Positions 32,937 to 41,990 of a DNA stretch of 46,458 bases are shown here, in pieces. Within the stretch, counting starts at the first letter, position 1, and each line of letters opens with the position of its first letter. The position numbers and the translations under genes were made by a program. The stretch lies in NCBI GenBank assembly GCA_938005745.1, contig CALLMM010000035.1, forward strand, positions 1 to 46,458, read 5' to 3'. Below the pieces are notes generated by a model. The model saw nothing but the letters and a program-made list of their open reading frames with translations, was not told the origin of the DNA and ran no database searches. This stretch comes from an uncultured Chthonomonadales bacterium. GTDB taxonomy: Bacteria; Armatimonadota; Chthonomonadetes; Chthonomonadales; CAJBBX01.

Positions 32937-34100
32937 CTATGCCGACCTCTCCGGGGTCTGATTCTGGACCAGCTCCTCATATAGCTGCTGATGGGAGGCG
33001 AGCATCTTCGTCAGTGTGAAGCGCTCCTCCACGCGACGCCTGCCAGCCCGTCCCATCTCTGCCGCCTGCGCGGGATCGGACAGTATTTTACGGACAGCCT
33101 GCGCCAGGGCTTCCGGCGATTCGGGCGCAACCAGCATCCCGGTCACGCTGTCCTGGATAACTTCACAGAGACCATCCACGCGGCTGGCGATCACCGGACG
33201 CCCCAGAGACATCGCCTCCAGGGCGACGATCCCCAACCCCTCCCAGCGCGATGGAACGACCACCACCGAAGCCTCCGTCATGGCGCGGACGCCCTCCAGC
33301 CCGGTCTGATCCCAGCGAACTCGGCTCTGCAGGTTGTCACGCTGCAGATGACCCTCCACCTTTTTACACTCGCTCTCGTTGCCGACGCCGACCAGCCAGC
33401 CTCTGCACTCCGGCAGCAGCCGCAGCGCATCCAGAAAAATATCCACTCCCTTCTGGCGATTCAGGCGACCGACAAGCGTGATCACCGGCGGCGTTACGAC
33501 GGTATAGGGAGGCACGACCTTCGGAGGCTCGATCCCGTTGTAGATGACGCGAATCTCCTTTGCGCGAAAGCCCTCCGCCTTCAGACTGCGGCGCACCGCT
33601 TCGGAGACGGCGACGACGGCGCGGTCCTGCTGGCATGTGAAGGCGTTCAACCGGACCAGCCACCTTGGAACTCGCTGGGAGGAGGTATAGATGTTGTGTT
33701 CGGTGGTCACGAGAGGTATGCTCCTCATATGGCGCACAGCCCATCGCGTCAAGAGTTGGGCATGAATGAGATGCCCGTGAACCACCTCCGGCTGAAACTG
33801 TCTGACCCGTTGACGCAGCTGAGAGACAGCGCGGGGGAGGTCACGCCAGCCTCTCAACTCAAGCGGAAGCAGAGTGACGCCGGCTTGATCCAGAGCGTCC
33901 TGCCACTTTGCGAGGGGACCTTTCAGCCAGACGATGCCTCCCTGACTCCCCGCGTGCGAAGCCAGCTGATAGACTACCTTCTCCGCCCCTCCCAGCCCCA
34001 TGCCGGTGATGACATGCAGTACGCGAGGGTGACCGCCTTGCGCGCCATCACGCACGTTATCCCTCCCGCCCTCTGCTCGATGGCTGCTTTCCGTGATCAT
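32937..34100 (-). CDS. Glycosyltransferase family 4
   Basis: A 387-aa GT-B enzyme, similar in plan to its downstream neighbour: VLHVITGMGLGGAEKVVYQL at the start, VTTEHNIYTSSQRVPRW, VAVSEAVRRSLKAEG, then VGRLNRQKGVDIFLDAL and VVPSRWEGLGIVALEAMSLGRPVIASRVDG. The ATG overlaps the stop of the polymerase gene as ATGA, so translation is coupled. About 24 N-terminal residues precede the fold, so a later start is possible. Confidence 0.93.
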   Translation of the reverse strand: MITESSHRAEGGRDNVRDGAQGGHPRVLHVITGMGLGGAEKVVYQLASHAGSQGGIVWLKGPLAKWQDALDQAGVTLLPLELRGWRDLPRAVSQLRQRVRQFQPEVVHGHLIHAQLLTRWAVRHMRSIPLVTTEHNIYTSSQRVPRWLVRLNAFTCQQDRAVVAVSEAVRRSLKAEGFRAKEIRVIYNGIEPPKVVPPYTVVTPPVITLVGRLNRQKGVDIFLDALRLLPECRGWLVGVGNESECKKVEGHLQRDNLQSRVRWDQTGLEGVRAMTEASVVVVPSRWEGLGIVALEAMSLGRPVIASRVDGLCEVIQDSVTGMLVAPESPEALAQAVRKILSDPAQAAEMGRAGRRRVEERFTLTKMLASHQQLYEELVQNQTPERSA

Positions 34101-35644
34101 CTGACACCGCCTGACTGCTGATCCGAAGGGCGTGAGGCAGGTTGATATGCGATATCAGACGGGTTTTCATCCTGCGCCTCTGCCAGTCGCGCGCCTGCCA
34201 GAGCTAAGCCGACCGTAACGCAGAAGTAGATGAGGAAGAGCGGGTTCAGACTCAGATACTGTATGGCGCAGGCTGCCAGACTGCATCCCAGCGAGTAGAC
34301 CCCGGGATTGCGCCCGACCCCTCGCTTCAGTATCGCTCGAATCAGTACAGCCGCTCCCCCTATCCAGCAGGAGATCAGCGCGATAAATCCCAGGATACCG
34401 GTCTCCGTCAGCGCCATCAGATAGAGATTGGTCACCTCCGGTACGCTCCCGGTGGTTATCTGAGACTGAAGCAGCGGATGATAGCGCGGGAAATGATACC
34501 CTGCCATGCCCGGACCGACGCCCAGCAGGATGTTATCCCGGAAGATGCCGATCCCGGCAGCCCACTCTCCCTGACGCACCTGATCCGCGCCGGCAATCTT
34601 CTCTGTGATGCGCGTGATGATTGTCAGATACTCTTCAAAGATCACGAAGATCGTCGCGACTGACAGCAACACTGCCAGTGCGCCGGCTGCCACCGTTAAG
34701 AGCACTCTGCGCGGAATGTTTCCCTTCAAGATCAGCGGGATCATCAGCAGAAGCCCGATGACTATCGCTGCCCATCCGCCGGCGGAAAAGGTCAGGATCA
34801 TCGCAAGCGCCTGCAGCAGCAGGCAGCAGGTAGTCAGCCAGCGCGGCAGAAGGACGTGCCAGAAGAGAAGCGCCGCCAGCGTAATCGGTATTACGGTCAG
34901 CAGATAAAACGCCAGAAACAGCGGCTCATAGGCGACTCCCGCCAGTCGAAGCACATCCCCCGACTGCGGCACCAGACTGCGCATGATGCCAGCTCCCCCC
35001 AGATCCTGAAACTTTATTCCTTGCAACGCTGCCACATACATGCCAAGACTGATGAGGGATGCCAGACCGCCGGCAAGAATGTGCGCGCGAATGCACCTCC
35101 AATAGAGGTCCGGACGCCTTCCGATATGGTGATAGAGTGCAATCACCACCATCCACGATAGCCCCAGCCAGATGACAATGCTCAGGGAGCGAAAATTCGG
35201 CGAGTTGCGGTCGTAAGGCGCAACCGCCCCTTTGAACGGCTCGGCGACCATCGGACCGCAGGCGGCTGCCAGCGCAAGAATGGCAAGATAGACCATTACC
35301 AGGGGCGTCAGCGGGGGGATGGAGAGCGGCTTCTTCTGAAGAATGACCCGCGCAAAGAATGAGGCTGCCAGCAGATAGGCGACCACCTCCGGGAGCTTCA
35401 GAGTGAAAACGCCGGTAGGCATATTCACCACCATATACGGAAGCGTCCAGAAAGCGAGAACGCAGAGCTGATCCAGCCACCGCGTCGCGATAACCACCCC
35501 GCAGACGGCGATAACCAGAAACGCGAGGATCGGCAGTCTGCCCACCGCAGCCGCAGTAAGAACCAGCAGACACAGGGCAAGGACAATCTCGATCCCGCGA
35601 AAGGCGGGAGAGGTCCCTTCACGTCTCTCGAGCATGGGTGTCAT
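34097..35644 (-). CDS. O-antigen polymerase/ligase-like protein (Wzy/WaaL family)
   Basis: A 515-aa membrane protein with about 11-12 hydrophobic helices. The large periplasmic loop near residues 345-420 carries GEWAAGIGIFRDNILLGVGPGM and TNLYLMALTETGILGF, the typical Wzy_C pattern, where the family usually has HN before YL. In this operon it most likely polymerises undecaprenyl-linked repeat units. It starts two bases after the chain-length gene's stop and overlaps the next glycosyltransferase by 4 bp. Confidence 0.86.
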   Translation of the reverse strand: MTPMLERREGTSPAFRGIEIVLALCLLVLTAAAVGRLPILAFLVIAVCGVVIATRWLDQLCVLAFWTLPYMVVNMPTGVFTLKLPEVVAYLLAASFFARVILQKKPLSIPPLTPLVMVYLAILALAAACGPMVAEPFKGAVAPYDRNSPNFRSLSIVIWLGLSWMVVIALYHHIGRRPDLYWRCIRAHILAGGLASLISLGMYVAALQGIKFQDLGGAGIMRSLVPQSGDVLRLAGVAYEPLFLAFYLLTVIPITLAALLFWHVLLPRWLTTCCLLLQALAMILTFSAGGWAAIVIGLLLMIPLILKGNIPRRVLLTVAAGALAVLLSVATIFVIFEEYLTIITRITEKIAGADQVRQGEWAAGIGIFRDNILLGVGPGMAGYHFPRYHPLLQSQITTGSVPEVTNLYLMALTETGILGFIALISCWIGGAAVLIRAILKRGVGRNPGVYSLGCSLAACAIQYLSLNPLFLIYFCVTVGLALAGARLAEAQDENPSDIAYQPASRPSDQQSGGVR

Positions 35645-35645
35645 C

Positions 35646-37007
35646 TCAGGCAGCCTTCGCCTCTTCGCCCGCAGAGGATCGCAGCGAGAGATAGGTCAGG
35701 AAGGCAAGCCCGAGCAGAAATCCGGCGACCGCCGCCAGAGCGCTGGTGAAGAGCTTTCGGGGCCAGAACGGCTCTTCCGGCGGCTGCGGGGCATCCACTA
35801 CCTGATAGGAGGTCGCATCGCGGGTCTCCGCAATGCGCGCGCGTTCCGTCTCTATCTCCAGCATTCCCACCATATCCGTGGTAAAGCGCAGCTCGCGCTG
35901 CAGGCGTTCACGCTCTAACTGCCGGCGGGGCACGCTGGTGAGCCGCTGACTGATCTGCCGGAGAGCGCGGTCCAGACCCTCAACCTGCGCCTCCAGACTG
36001 GCGCGCTGCGACCAGAGTCCGATCACCTCCGGCGCGACCCCCTTTGCCACGGCACGCGCCACCCGCTCCATCTCCAGACGCAGCTGCTCGCGCGCCGCCT
36101 TCAGCGCTCCTTCCGCCGTGCGATAGCGCGGATTATCCGGACCGTACTGAACTTTGACGATGGCAAACTCCGCCTCCAGTTCGCGAACGCGATTGCGCTC
36201 CGCTCGGGCAATACTGGAGTTGGAGGGAAGCTGCGCGCCGTTTTCCAGCGTCTTCATCACGTTCTGCTGCCACTCTAACTGCGCGTCTACGCCCTCCAGC
36301 GTGATCCTCGCCCGGTTGCGCTCGCTCTCAAGCTCGATGACAGCCTCTCCTGCCTTACCGATCCCCGCCATCAGCTCCGGGTTCGGGTCGTTCTCCATCG
36401 CCAGCAGCATCTTCCGCTCAATCTCAACCAGCCGCAGTCGGGATCGGTTCAGGCGACTCTCCAGAAATACCCGGTTCCGATAGGAGACGTTCAGGCTCAG
36501 CTCCTTTGCCAGCTCTCCCAGAGTCGCGATATAGCTGCTGAGGATCTCCGCTGCCAGTTTCGGGTCGCGGTCTTCCGCCTGCATGGCAAGCAGCCCGTTC
36601 TTATCCACGCCAAAGGTGACGCTCTCCTCAAGCCTCTTCAAAGCCTTTGCGCGGGGCAGGTCCCACTTTGACGGAAGCTGCAGCCGATCGCAGACACGCT
36701 CACGGCAGCGCGCGCTCGCCAGCACGGCAATCGCAGTCTGCGGTCCGGTCGCCACTTGAGGCGATACCAACATCCCGCCGAAGAGCGAGACTGCTCCTCC
36801 ACGCTCCACCACGGAACCGGGTCGGGTCAGGTTAGCAAGCGTTCCCAGCGCCCCCTGTGCAACATCTCCTGCCATAGGAAAGTAGAGGGTCGCCTCCGAA
36901 CGGTAGGCTTTCGGCAGAAACAGGGTTACGAGATAGGCGATCAGTCCGACCACCAGCGCGGACGCCAGCGGTAATGTCCTTAAAAGAGGTGAGTTCAGCC
37001 TTCGCAT
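35646..37007 (-). CDS. Chain-length determinant (Wzz/GNVR-type) protein without kinase domain
   Basis: A 453-aa protein with a transmembrane helix at about 14-32 and another near 425-445 (LFTSALAAVAGFLLGLAFL). Between them lies a periplasmic Wzz domain (YRSEATLYFP) and long alpha-helical coiled-coil stretches rich in Glu/Arg (180-400). A proline-containing PQPPEEPFWP precedes the second helix, as in polysaccharide co-polymerases. There is no Walker-type tyrosine kinase domain. It sets polymer length with the polymerase encoded next to it. A start at 37007 has no strong SD. Confidence 0.88.
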   Translation of the reverse strand: MRRLNSPLLRTLPLASALVVGLIAYLVTLFLPKAYRSEATLYFPMAGDVAQGALGTLANLTRPGSVVERGGAVSLFGGMLVSPQVATGPQTAIAVLASARCRERVCDRLQLPSKWDLPRAKALKRLEESVTFGVDKNGLLAMQAEDRDPKLAAEILSSYIATLGELAKELSLNVSYRNRVFLESRLNRSRLRLVEIERKMLLAMENDPNPELMAGIGKAGEAVIELESERNRARITLEGVDAQLEWQQNVMKTLENGAQLPSNSSIARAERNRVRELEAEFAIVKVQYGPDNPRYRTAEGALKAAREQLRLEMERVARAVAKGVAPEVIGLWSQRASLEAQVEGLDRALRQISQRLTSVPRRQLERERLQRELRFTTDMVGMLEIETERARIAETRDATSYQVVDAPQPPEEPFWPRKLFTSALAAVAGFLLGLAFLTYLSLRSSAGEEAKAA

Positions 37008-37046
37008 GAAAATGGATGTCCGTCAAAACGTTTATCTGAAGTGATG

Positions 37047-38615
37047 TCAAACCGGAGATATGCGCGCCGCCATTTTCCGCAGCGGCTGCCAGCGCAGAAA
37101 CCGATAGATGAGCTGTCGGTCCTCGGCATTCAGGTAGGGAAGCATCCACAGGGTGACCTGCCCGCAGAGGGAGAGCAGAACCGCCAGCGCAAGAATTCCG
37201 AGACGTGAAGAGCCGATCAGAGGTGTCAGCATCGTCAGCGCGATCCCCTCCGCTGCGCCCACCGCCAGCGGGATCGGAACCATGCGTATCTGTTCCCAGA
37301 CCGACGTCTGAAATGCCTGCTGTACGCTGACGGCGACCCAGAGAAACAGGATCAGGATCGCAATCGCATGTGCAACCACCACGCCGTAATAGCCGACTGT
37401 CACCACGCCGCTCCAGGCGAGGACCAGCCCGGCGCCGGCAGAGAGCAGCGTTCCGATCAGGATGGGGCGCAGCCGCCCCGCTCCGAGCAGCATATGATAC
37501 CCCGCCGCATTGCTGCTGTTGAACGCCTGAACGGCGGTCAGGATGGCGAGGGTCTGCGCGATGCGCTGTTCCGGTCTCCCGATCCACGCCGTTACAATGG
37601 CGGGCGCGCCCGCACAGATCAGACCGTAGACCGGGGTCGCCATCGCCGTATAGAGTCTGGAAACCCGGCGGATCCACTCCCGGATCTCCTCCGTGCGCCG
37701 CTCCGCATTCAGGCGCGCCGCCGCCGGATAGAGCGGCGCAAGCAGCTGACTCAACGCGGTGTGGACGGTGTAGAGAGCCTTCACCACCACATCGTACATC
37801 CCCGCCAGCGCCACCCCCAGATAGTGCCCGATGAAGAGGCGATCCATCTGCGTCATCATCTGCATCGTGGTCTGCGTAAGCTGAAATCCCCCGCCGAAAC
37901 GCAGCAGATGACCGGCTTCGGAAAAGTCAATTCCGGTGAAGGGACGAAGCCGCACCTGCGGCAGGGTTCGCCGCGCCACGAATACATAGGTCGCCAGACC
38001 GGACAGATTGGCGGAGAGATGTGCGACCGCCAGCCCGACCAGATTGTATTGAAAATAGACCGCCGCCGCGATCCCGACCGCCTGGATCATATGCACGATG
38101 CCGGAGATCTTCTTTTCAAGGTCTGTACGCTGCGCCCCGATGAGCAGGGACGAAAAGGAGGGCGAGACCAGCGCGATCAGCGTCGCGACCAGCATCAGTC
38201 CGAAAGAGACGCGCGAATCGTCGGCATAACCTGCGGGAATGCGAAAAAGCCAGAAGAGAATCGGGTCTCGCAGAAGCCATGCCGCGCTGCACAGCAGCAG
38301 ACCGGAAATCAGAATCAGCGTGGTAACCGAACTCAACGAACGCTCCAGCCGACCGATCTCCGCATGCGCCAGCCTTTCGGCGACCGTGCGGGAGAACGCG
38401 GCGGAGAGACCGAAGTCGCCCACCCGCAGGTAGTTGCCGAAGACCGCAATCAGCGCGAACGCGCCGTACATCTCCGCGCCCAGCTTCGCCAGCGCATAGC
38501 CGGTTACCGCCAGATTCAGCGGCGCAGCGACCGCGTTGACCGCCACTCCCCAAAACGCGCCCCGCGCTGCCAGTACGCCCAGCGACGCCTCCGGCTTACC
38601 TGTTGGGGGACTCAT
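37047..38615 (-). CDS. Wzx-type polysaccharide flippase (MOP superfamily)
   Basis: A 522-aa membrane protein with about 14 hydrophobic helices. It opens with GVLAARGAFWGVAVNAVAAPLNLAVTG and GDFGLSAAFSRTVAERL, typical of Polysacc_synt/MATE-like exporters, and has QMDRLFIGHYLGVALAGMYDVVVKAL in the middle. It should flip undecaprenyl-linked repeat units across the inner membrane. Its ATG overlaps the acyltransferase stop as ATGA. Confidence 0.9.
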   Translation of the reverse strand: MSPPTGKPEASLGVLAARGAFWGVAVNAVAAPLNLAVTGYALAKLGAEMYGAFALIAVFGNYLRVGDFGLSAAFSRTVAERLAHAEIGRLERSLSSVTTLILISGLLLCSAAWLLRDPILFWLFRIPAGYADDSRVSFGLMLVATLIALVSPSFSSLLIGAQRTDLEKKISGIVHMIQAVGIAAAVYFQYNLVGLAVAHLSANLSGLATYVFVARRTLPQVRLRPFTGIDFSEAGHLLRFGGGFQLTQTTMQMMTQMDRLFIGHYLGVALAGMYDVVVKALYTVHTALSQLLAPLYPAAARLNAERRTEEIREWIRRVSRLYTAMATPVYGLICAGAPAIVTAWIGRPEQRIAQTLAILTAVQAFNSSNAAGYHMLLGAGRLRPILIGTLLSAGAGLVLAWSGVVTVGYYGVVVAHAIAILILFLWVAVSVQQAFQTSVWEQIRMVPIPLAVGAAEGIALTMLTPLIGSSRLGILALAVLLSLCGQVTLWMLPYLNAEDRQLIYRFLRWQPLRKMAARISPV

Positions 38616-39223
38616 GACGCCGCCGCCTGCCCGGAAGAGGGGCGCGCCTGACGATACCCGATCACGCGCGCTGGTATTCCGCCGACGATGGAATAGGGTT
38701 CTGTGTCCTTCGTCACGACCGCTCCCGCCGCTACCACTGTCCCCTTTGCCAAGGTAACCCCATCCGTGATACAGGCGTTGGCGCAGATCCAGACATCCTC
38801 CTCCACCGTGATCCCGACGCCGGTATAGGGCTGCTGCTGAATGGGAACTTCCCCGCCATAGCCGTGATTGCCCGCGGCGAGGATGACATGCGGTCCCAGC
38901 AGACTGCCCCGCCCGATGGTGATCTTACCCGGTCCCAGAAGTACCGTCTGGTAGTTCACCGCGACACCGTCGGAAAGCTCCACAATCCCGCCGTAGGAAC
39001 GGATCTTTACCTCCTCCGCCAGATAGACCTTTCTCCCTAGACGGATGGAGCCTCCCTGATCGGTGGAGAGCAGCACCCTCCCCTCCACCAGACAGAGCGG
39101 TCCCCAATGGACTCGCGGATGCCAGCTTAGCGCGGTGGTCCAGTGCGCCATCCCCCGAAAGCCAACCGGCAGATACCCCCGGCACAGCAGACCTGCAATT
39201 CGTAACAGACGCTTACCGATCAT
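38612..39223 (-). CDS. Hexapeptide-repeat (left-handed beta-helix) acyltransferase
   Basis: A 203-aa protein of the LbetaH acetyltransferase group. Hexapeptide-type turns run from about residue 60 (IRLGRKVYLAEEV) to 185. AAGNHGYGGEVPIQQQ and the GVGITVEEDVWICANACI tract match WbbJ/maltose-acetyltransferase relatives, with the usual catalytic His in GNHG. It probably O-acetylates a sugar of the polymer. ATG 39223 is preferred over an upstream TTG at 39271. The gene overlaps the methyltransferase by 11 bp. Confidence 0.88.
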   Translation of the reverse strand: MIGKRLLRIAGLLCRGYLPVGFRGMAHWTTALSWHPRVHWGPLCLVEGRVLLSTDQGGSIRLGRKVYLAEEVKIRSYGGIVELSDGVAVNYQTVLLGPGKITIGRGSLLGPHVILAAGNHGYGGEVPIQQQPYTGVGITVEEDVWICANACITDGVTLAKGTVVAAGAVVTKDTEPYSIVGGIPARVIGYRQARPSSGQAAAS

Positions 39224-39908
39224 GCCGGATACTGTCCTGCGACGGCGGATCGTCAGATGCGATCGTCTCAAAAAGCTTCGCCCAGGTCTCCACCTGCTCC
39301 GGCAGCACCTTCTGTGCGTTCTCCTGAAGGATCCGGCTCACCTGCTGCAGGCGTCGCCTGTCGAGTCGGTCTCCCTGCCATGCGACTCCCGTGTGCGGGA
39401 AAAAAACGGAGAAGGCATACCGATGCGGCGAGGTCTGTGCGGCGACGCGATAGGTTGTACACTCAAAGTCGTGAATGACGACGATATTACGTGGGACAGC
39501 CCGCTTCATCACCGTGCGGATGGTGGAGGCTCTCTCATGGAACTGCCTGCCATTATCCACGAAGATCAGATCGTACTCCGCCATATCCCGCGCGCGCAGA
39601 CTATGGTCCCAATCTTCGACATACTCCATCTCGATGCGCGGATCGCCGGCGACGGCAGATTGAATGCGCTCCATCCACTGCCTGTCATCTTCCCACGAGT
39701 GCAACATCTGCAGATCGGGGAAGATGTTTTGATTGAGAAAGGTCAGCGTGCTGAAATCGCCGCATCCCAGCTCCAGCACCCGCTCCACGCGGGTCAGGCG
39801 CGGGATCGCCGTCAGCACCGGCATGTGCGTGGTGTAGGGCTTATCCACGCGCAGGCTCATTCTGCGGCGGACGCTGGTCATAGCGCGATGGAGAAAAGGT
39901 TCTTTCAT
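39213..39908 (-). CDS. Class I SAM-dependent methyltransferase-like protein
   Basis: A 231-aa protein. VERVLELGCGDFSTL near residue 41 is motif I of Rossmann methyltransferases, followed by an acidic strand end (HSWEDDRQW) and EYDLIFVDNG as motif III-like. A late VIHDFE fits the DH-type motif of polysaccharide methyltransferases. It could methylate a sugar of the EPS. The ATG has a GAGAAG SD five bases upstream. Confidence 0.78.
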   Translation of the reverse strand: MKEPFLHRAMTSVRRRMSLRVDKPYTTHMPVLTAIPRLTRVERVLELGCGDFSTLTFLNQNIFPDLQMLHSWEDDRQWMERIQSAVAGDPRIEMEYVEDWDHSLRARDMAEYDLIFVDNGRQFHERASTIRTVMKRAVPRNIVVIHDFECTTYRVAAQTSPHRYAFSVFFPHTGVAWQGDRLDRRRLQQVSRILQENAQKVLPEQVETWAKLFETIASDDPPSQDSIRHDR

Positions 39909-39932
39909 GCGTTCTTCTCAGGATCGGGCGTG

Positions 39933-40862
39933 TCAGGGGAGGTTCATTTCCGTCCGCATCCAGGCGACATAGTCGCGCAGCCCCTCTCCCATCTCCACTT
40001 CCGGACGAAAGCCGAGCGCATCGCCGATGGCGCGTATGTCCGCCAGACTGTGCAGCACCTCCCCCGGACGACGAGGCGCATAGACATAGTCGGCTTTCAG
40101 ACCGGAAGCCTCCTCCAGTAGACGCACCAGCGTATTGATGGTGATGGAGTTTCCGCTGCCCAGATTGAATGCTCCGTTCACTGTCTCCGACTCCCCCGCC
40201 AGCACATTGGCGCGCGCCACATCGCGGACATTGATGAAGTCGCGAGTCTGCTCGCCGTCGCCATAGATACTCAGACGCTCTCTTTTGAGCAGCAGCGTCG
40301 TGAAGATCGGGATCACGTTGCCGTAGGCGTCATAGCGTTGATGGATGCCGTAGACATTGAAGTAGCGCAGACAGACCGTCTGCAGTCCATGAATCTTATA
40401 GTAGGCGAGGCAGTGCTTCTCTCCGGCGAGTTTGCTGGCTCCGTAGGGTGAGTCCGGCTCGATGGGATGATCTTCCCGGATGGGAAGATGCTTCAACTCG
40501 CCGAAGATCGCCGCGGAGGAGGAGTAGACCACCTTCCGCGCCCCGACGGCGCGCGCCGCCTCCAGAACGTAAATGGTCCCGATCACGTTGACCATGCTGT
40601 CGGCGACAGGGTCGCGGATAGAGCGCAGGTTTCCCACCGATGCCGCCAGATGGTAGATCACCTCCGCGCCGGATGCCGCCTGCTCCAGCCGCTGGCGATC
40701 GAGAATATCCCCCTCGATGAATCGAACGTAGTCTGTCGGCACGTTGCTGCGATACCCGGTAGAGAGGTTGTCGAGAACCGTTACCTCTGCGCCCCTCTCC
40801 AGCAGCAACTGGACAACATTCGAGCCGATAAAGCCCGCCCCGCCGGTAACCAGCGCTTTCAA
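39933..40862 (-). CDS. NAD-dependent sugar epimerase/dehydratase (GalE-like)
   Basis: A 309-aa extended short-chain dehydrogenase. GGAGFIGSN is the NAD-binding motif at residues 7-15. The catalytic set is VYSSSAAIFG (Ser) and YGASK (Tyr-x3-Lys near 145), and RYFNVYG and RDFINVRDVARA follow. It probably interconverts UDP-sugars (Glc/Gal or GlcNAc/GalNAc). The start is TTG at 40862 with AGGAG eight bases upstream, so translation may be modest. Confidence 0.9.
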   Translation of the reverse strand: MKALVTGGAGFIGSNVVQLLLERGAEVTVLDNLSTGYRSNVPTDYVRFIEGDILDRQRLEQAASGAEVIYHLAASVGNLRSIRDPVADSMVNVIGTIYVLEAARAVGARKVVYSSSAAIFGELKHLPIREDHPIEPDSPYGASKLAGEKHCLAYYKIHGLQTVCLRYFNVYGIHQRYDAYGNVIPIFTTLLLKRERLSIYGDGEQTRDFINVRDVARANVLAGESETVNGAFNLGSGNSITINTLVRLLEEASGLKADYVYAPRRPGEVLHSLADIRAIGDALGFRPEVEMGEGLRDYVAWMRTEMNLP

Positions 40863-40889
40863 CTGTTTCGCTCCTGATAGGTGGTAGAT

Positions 40890-41990
40890 TTATCCGGCAA
40901 GCGTCTGCGGAAGACGATATCCCAGCAGCAGCTTCAACACGGTATCGCTGACCCGTTTCTCCCGGTATTCGGCGGGAACTGTCCAGTCTCGACGCTGATC
41001 CAGCACCGTTCGCACACAGGTCAGAATATGATCCGGGTCTGCGCCGCTAAGCATATTGCTGCCGCATTCGATGGTCTCGGGCCGCTCGGTAACATCCCGG
41101 ATCGTTACATTGGCAACCTGAAAAATGCAGCACTCCTCCTGCACCGTCCCGCTGTCGCTGAGCACGCAGAACGCCGATCTCTCCAGCGCAATGAAGTCGA
41201 AAAAGCCCAGGGGTGCGAAGAAACGCACCTGCTCGTTGTCGGTCTTCAGCCCAAAAGCCTCCATCCGGCTGCGGGTTCGCGGATGCAGACTGCAGAGGAT
41301 GGGATAGCCATACTCGCTCTGCAGCCTCTCCAGAGCCGTCGTCAGAGCGCGCAGCCGCTCCTCGATGTCCACATTCTCCGCACGATGCATGGTCACCAGA
41401 AAGTACCTGCCCGGCTCCACGCCCAGATTGCCCAGCGCCGTTGAGCAGGCGATCTGCGGCTCATAGTGCTGAATGACCTCCAGGATCGGATTGCCGGTAA
41501 CAAAGATCCGATGCGAGGCGATCCCTTCGCGCAGCAGGTTGGCGCGGCTTCTCTCGGTGTAGGGCATGAGGATATCGCTGCTGTGGTCTATCACCCGCCG
41601 GTTCACCTCCTCCGGCACGCGGTCATCATAGCAGCGGTTTCCGGCTTCCATGTGATAGACCGGGATGCCCATTCGCTTGGCGACAAAGGCTGCCAACCCG
41701 CTGTTTGTGTCTCCCAGTATCAGCAGCCGATCCGGCTTCTCCCGACGAAGGACCGGCTCAATGCGCGCGAGTATCTGTCCGACCTGATCGCCAAACGAGT
41801 CGCCCCGCGCCTCTAGAAAGTGGTCAGGAGAGCGCACGCCCAGTTCCCGGAAAAAGACCTCGCTCAGCGTCGGATCGTAGTTCTGTCCGGTGTGTACCAG
41901 CGTGTGATCGCACATCCGGTCCAGCTTCTCGATCACCCGGCTGAGACGGATGATCTCCGGGCGCGTTCCCAGCACGGTGACGACCTTCAT
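40890..41990 (-). CDS. wbjD: UDP-N-acetylglucosamine 2-epimerase-like enzyme (WbjD/FnlC type)
   Basis: A 366-aa WecB-fold enzyme. Markers are VLGTRPEIIRLS at the N-terminus, HTGQNYD, LGDTNSGLAAFVAK, HMEAGNRCYD, EEVNRRVIDH, VTGNPI, VTMHRAENVD and SDSGTVQEE. With the two genes before it, it fits the last step of UDP-N-acetyl-L-fucosamine synthesis (2-epimerisation). It overlaps the preceding dehydratase stop by 4 bp (ATGA). Alone it could equally be read as WecB, making UDP-ManNAc. Confidence 0.88.
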   Translation of the reverse strand: MKVVTVLGTRPEIIRLSRVIEKLDRMCDHTLVHTGQNYDPTLSEVFFRELGVRSPDHFLEARGDSFGDQVGQILARIEPVLRREKPDRLLILGDTNSGLAAFVAKRMGIPVYHMEAGNRCYDDRVPEEVNRRVIDHSSDILMPYTERSRANLLREGIASHRIFVTGNPILEVIQHYEPQIACSTALGNLGVEPGRYFLVTMHRAENVDIEERLRALTTALERLQSEYGYPILCSLHPRTRSRMEAFGLKTDNEQVRFFAPLGFFDFIALERSAFCVLSDSGTVQEECCIFQVANVTIRDVTERPETIECGSNMLSGADPDHILTCVRTVLDQRRDWTVPAEYREKRVSDTVLKLLLGYRLPQTLAG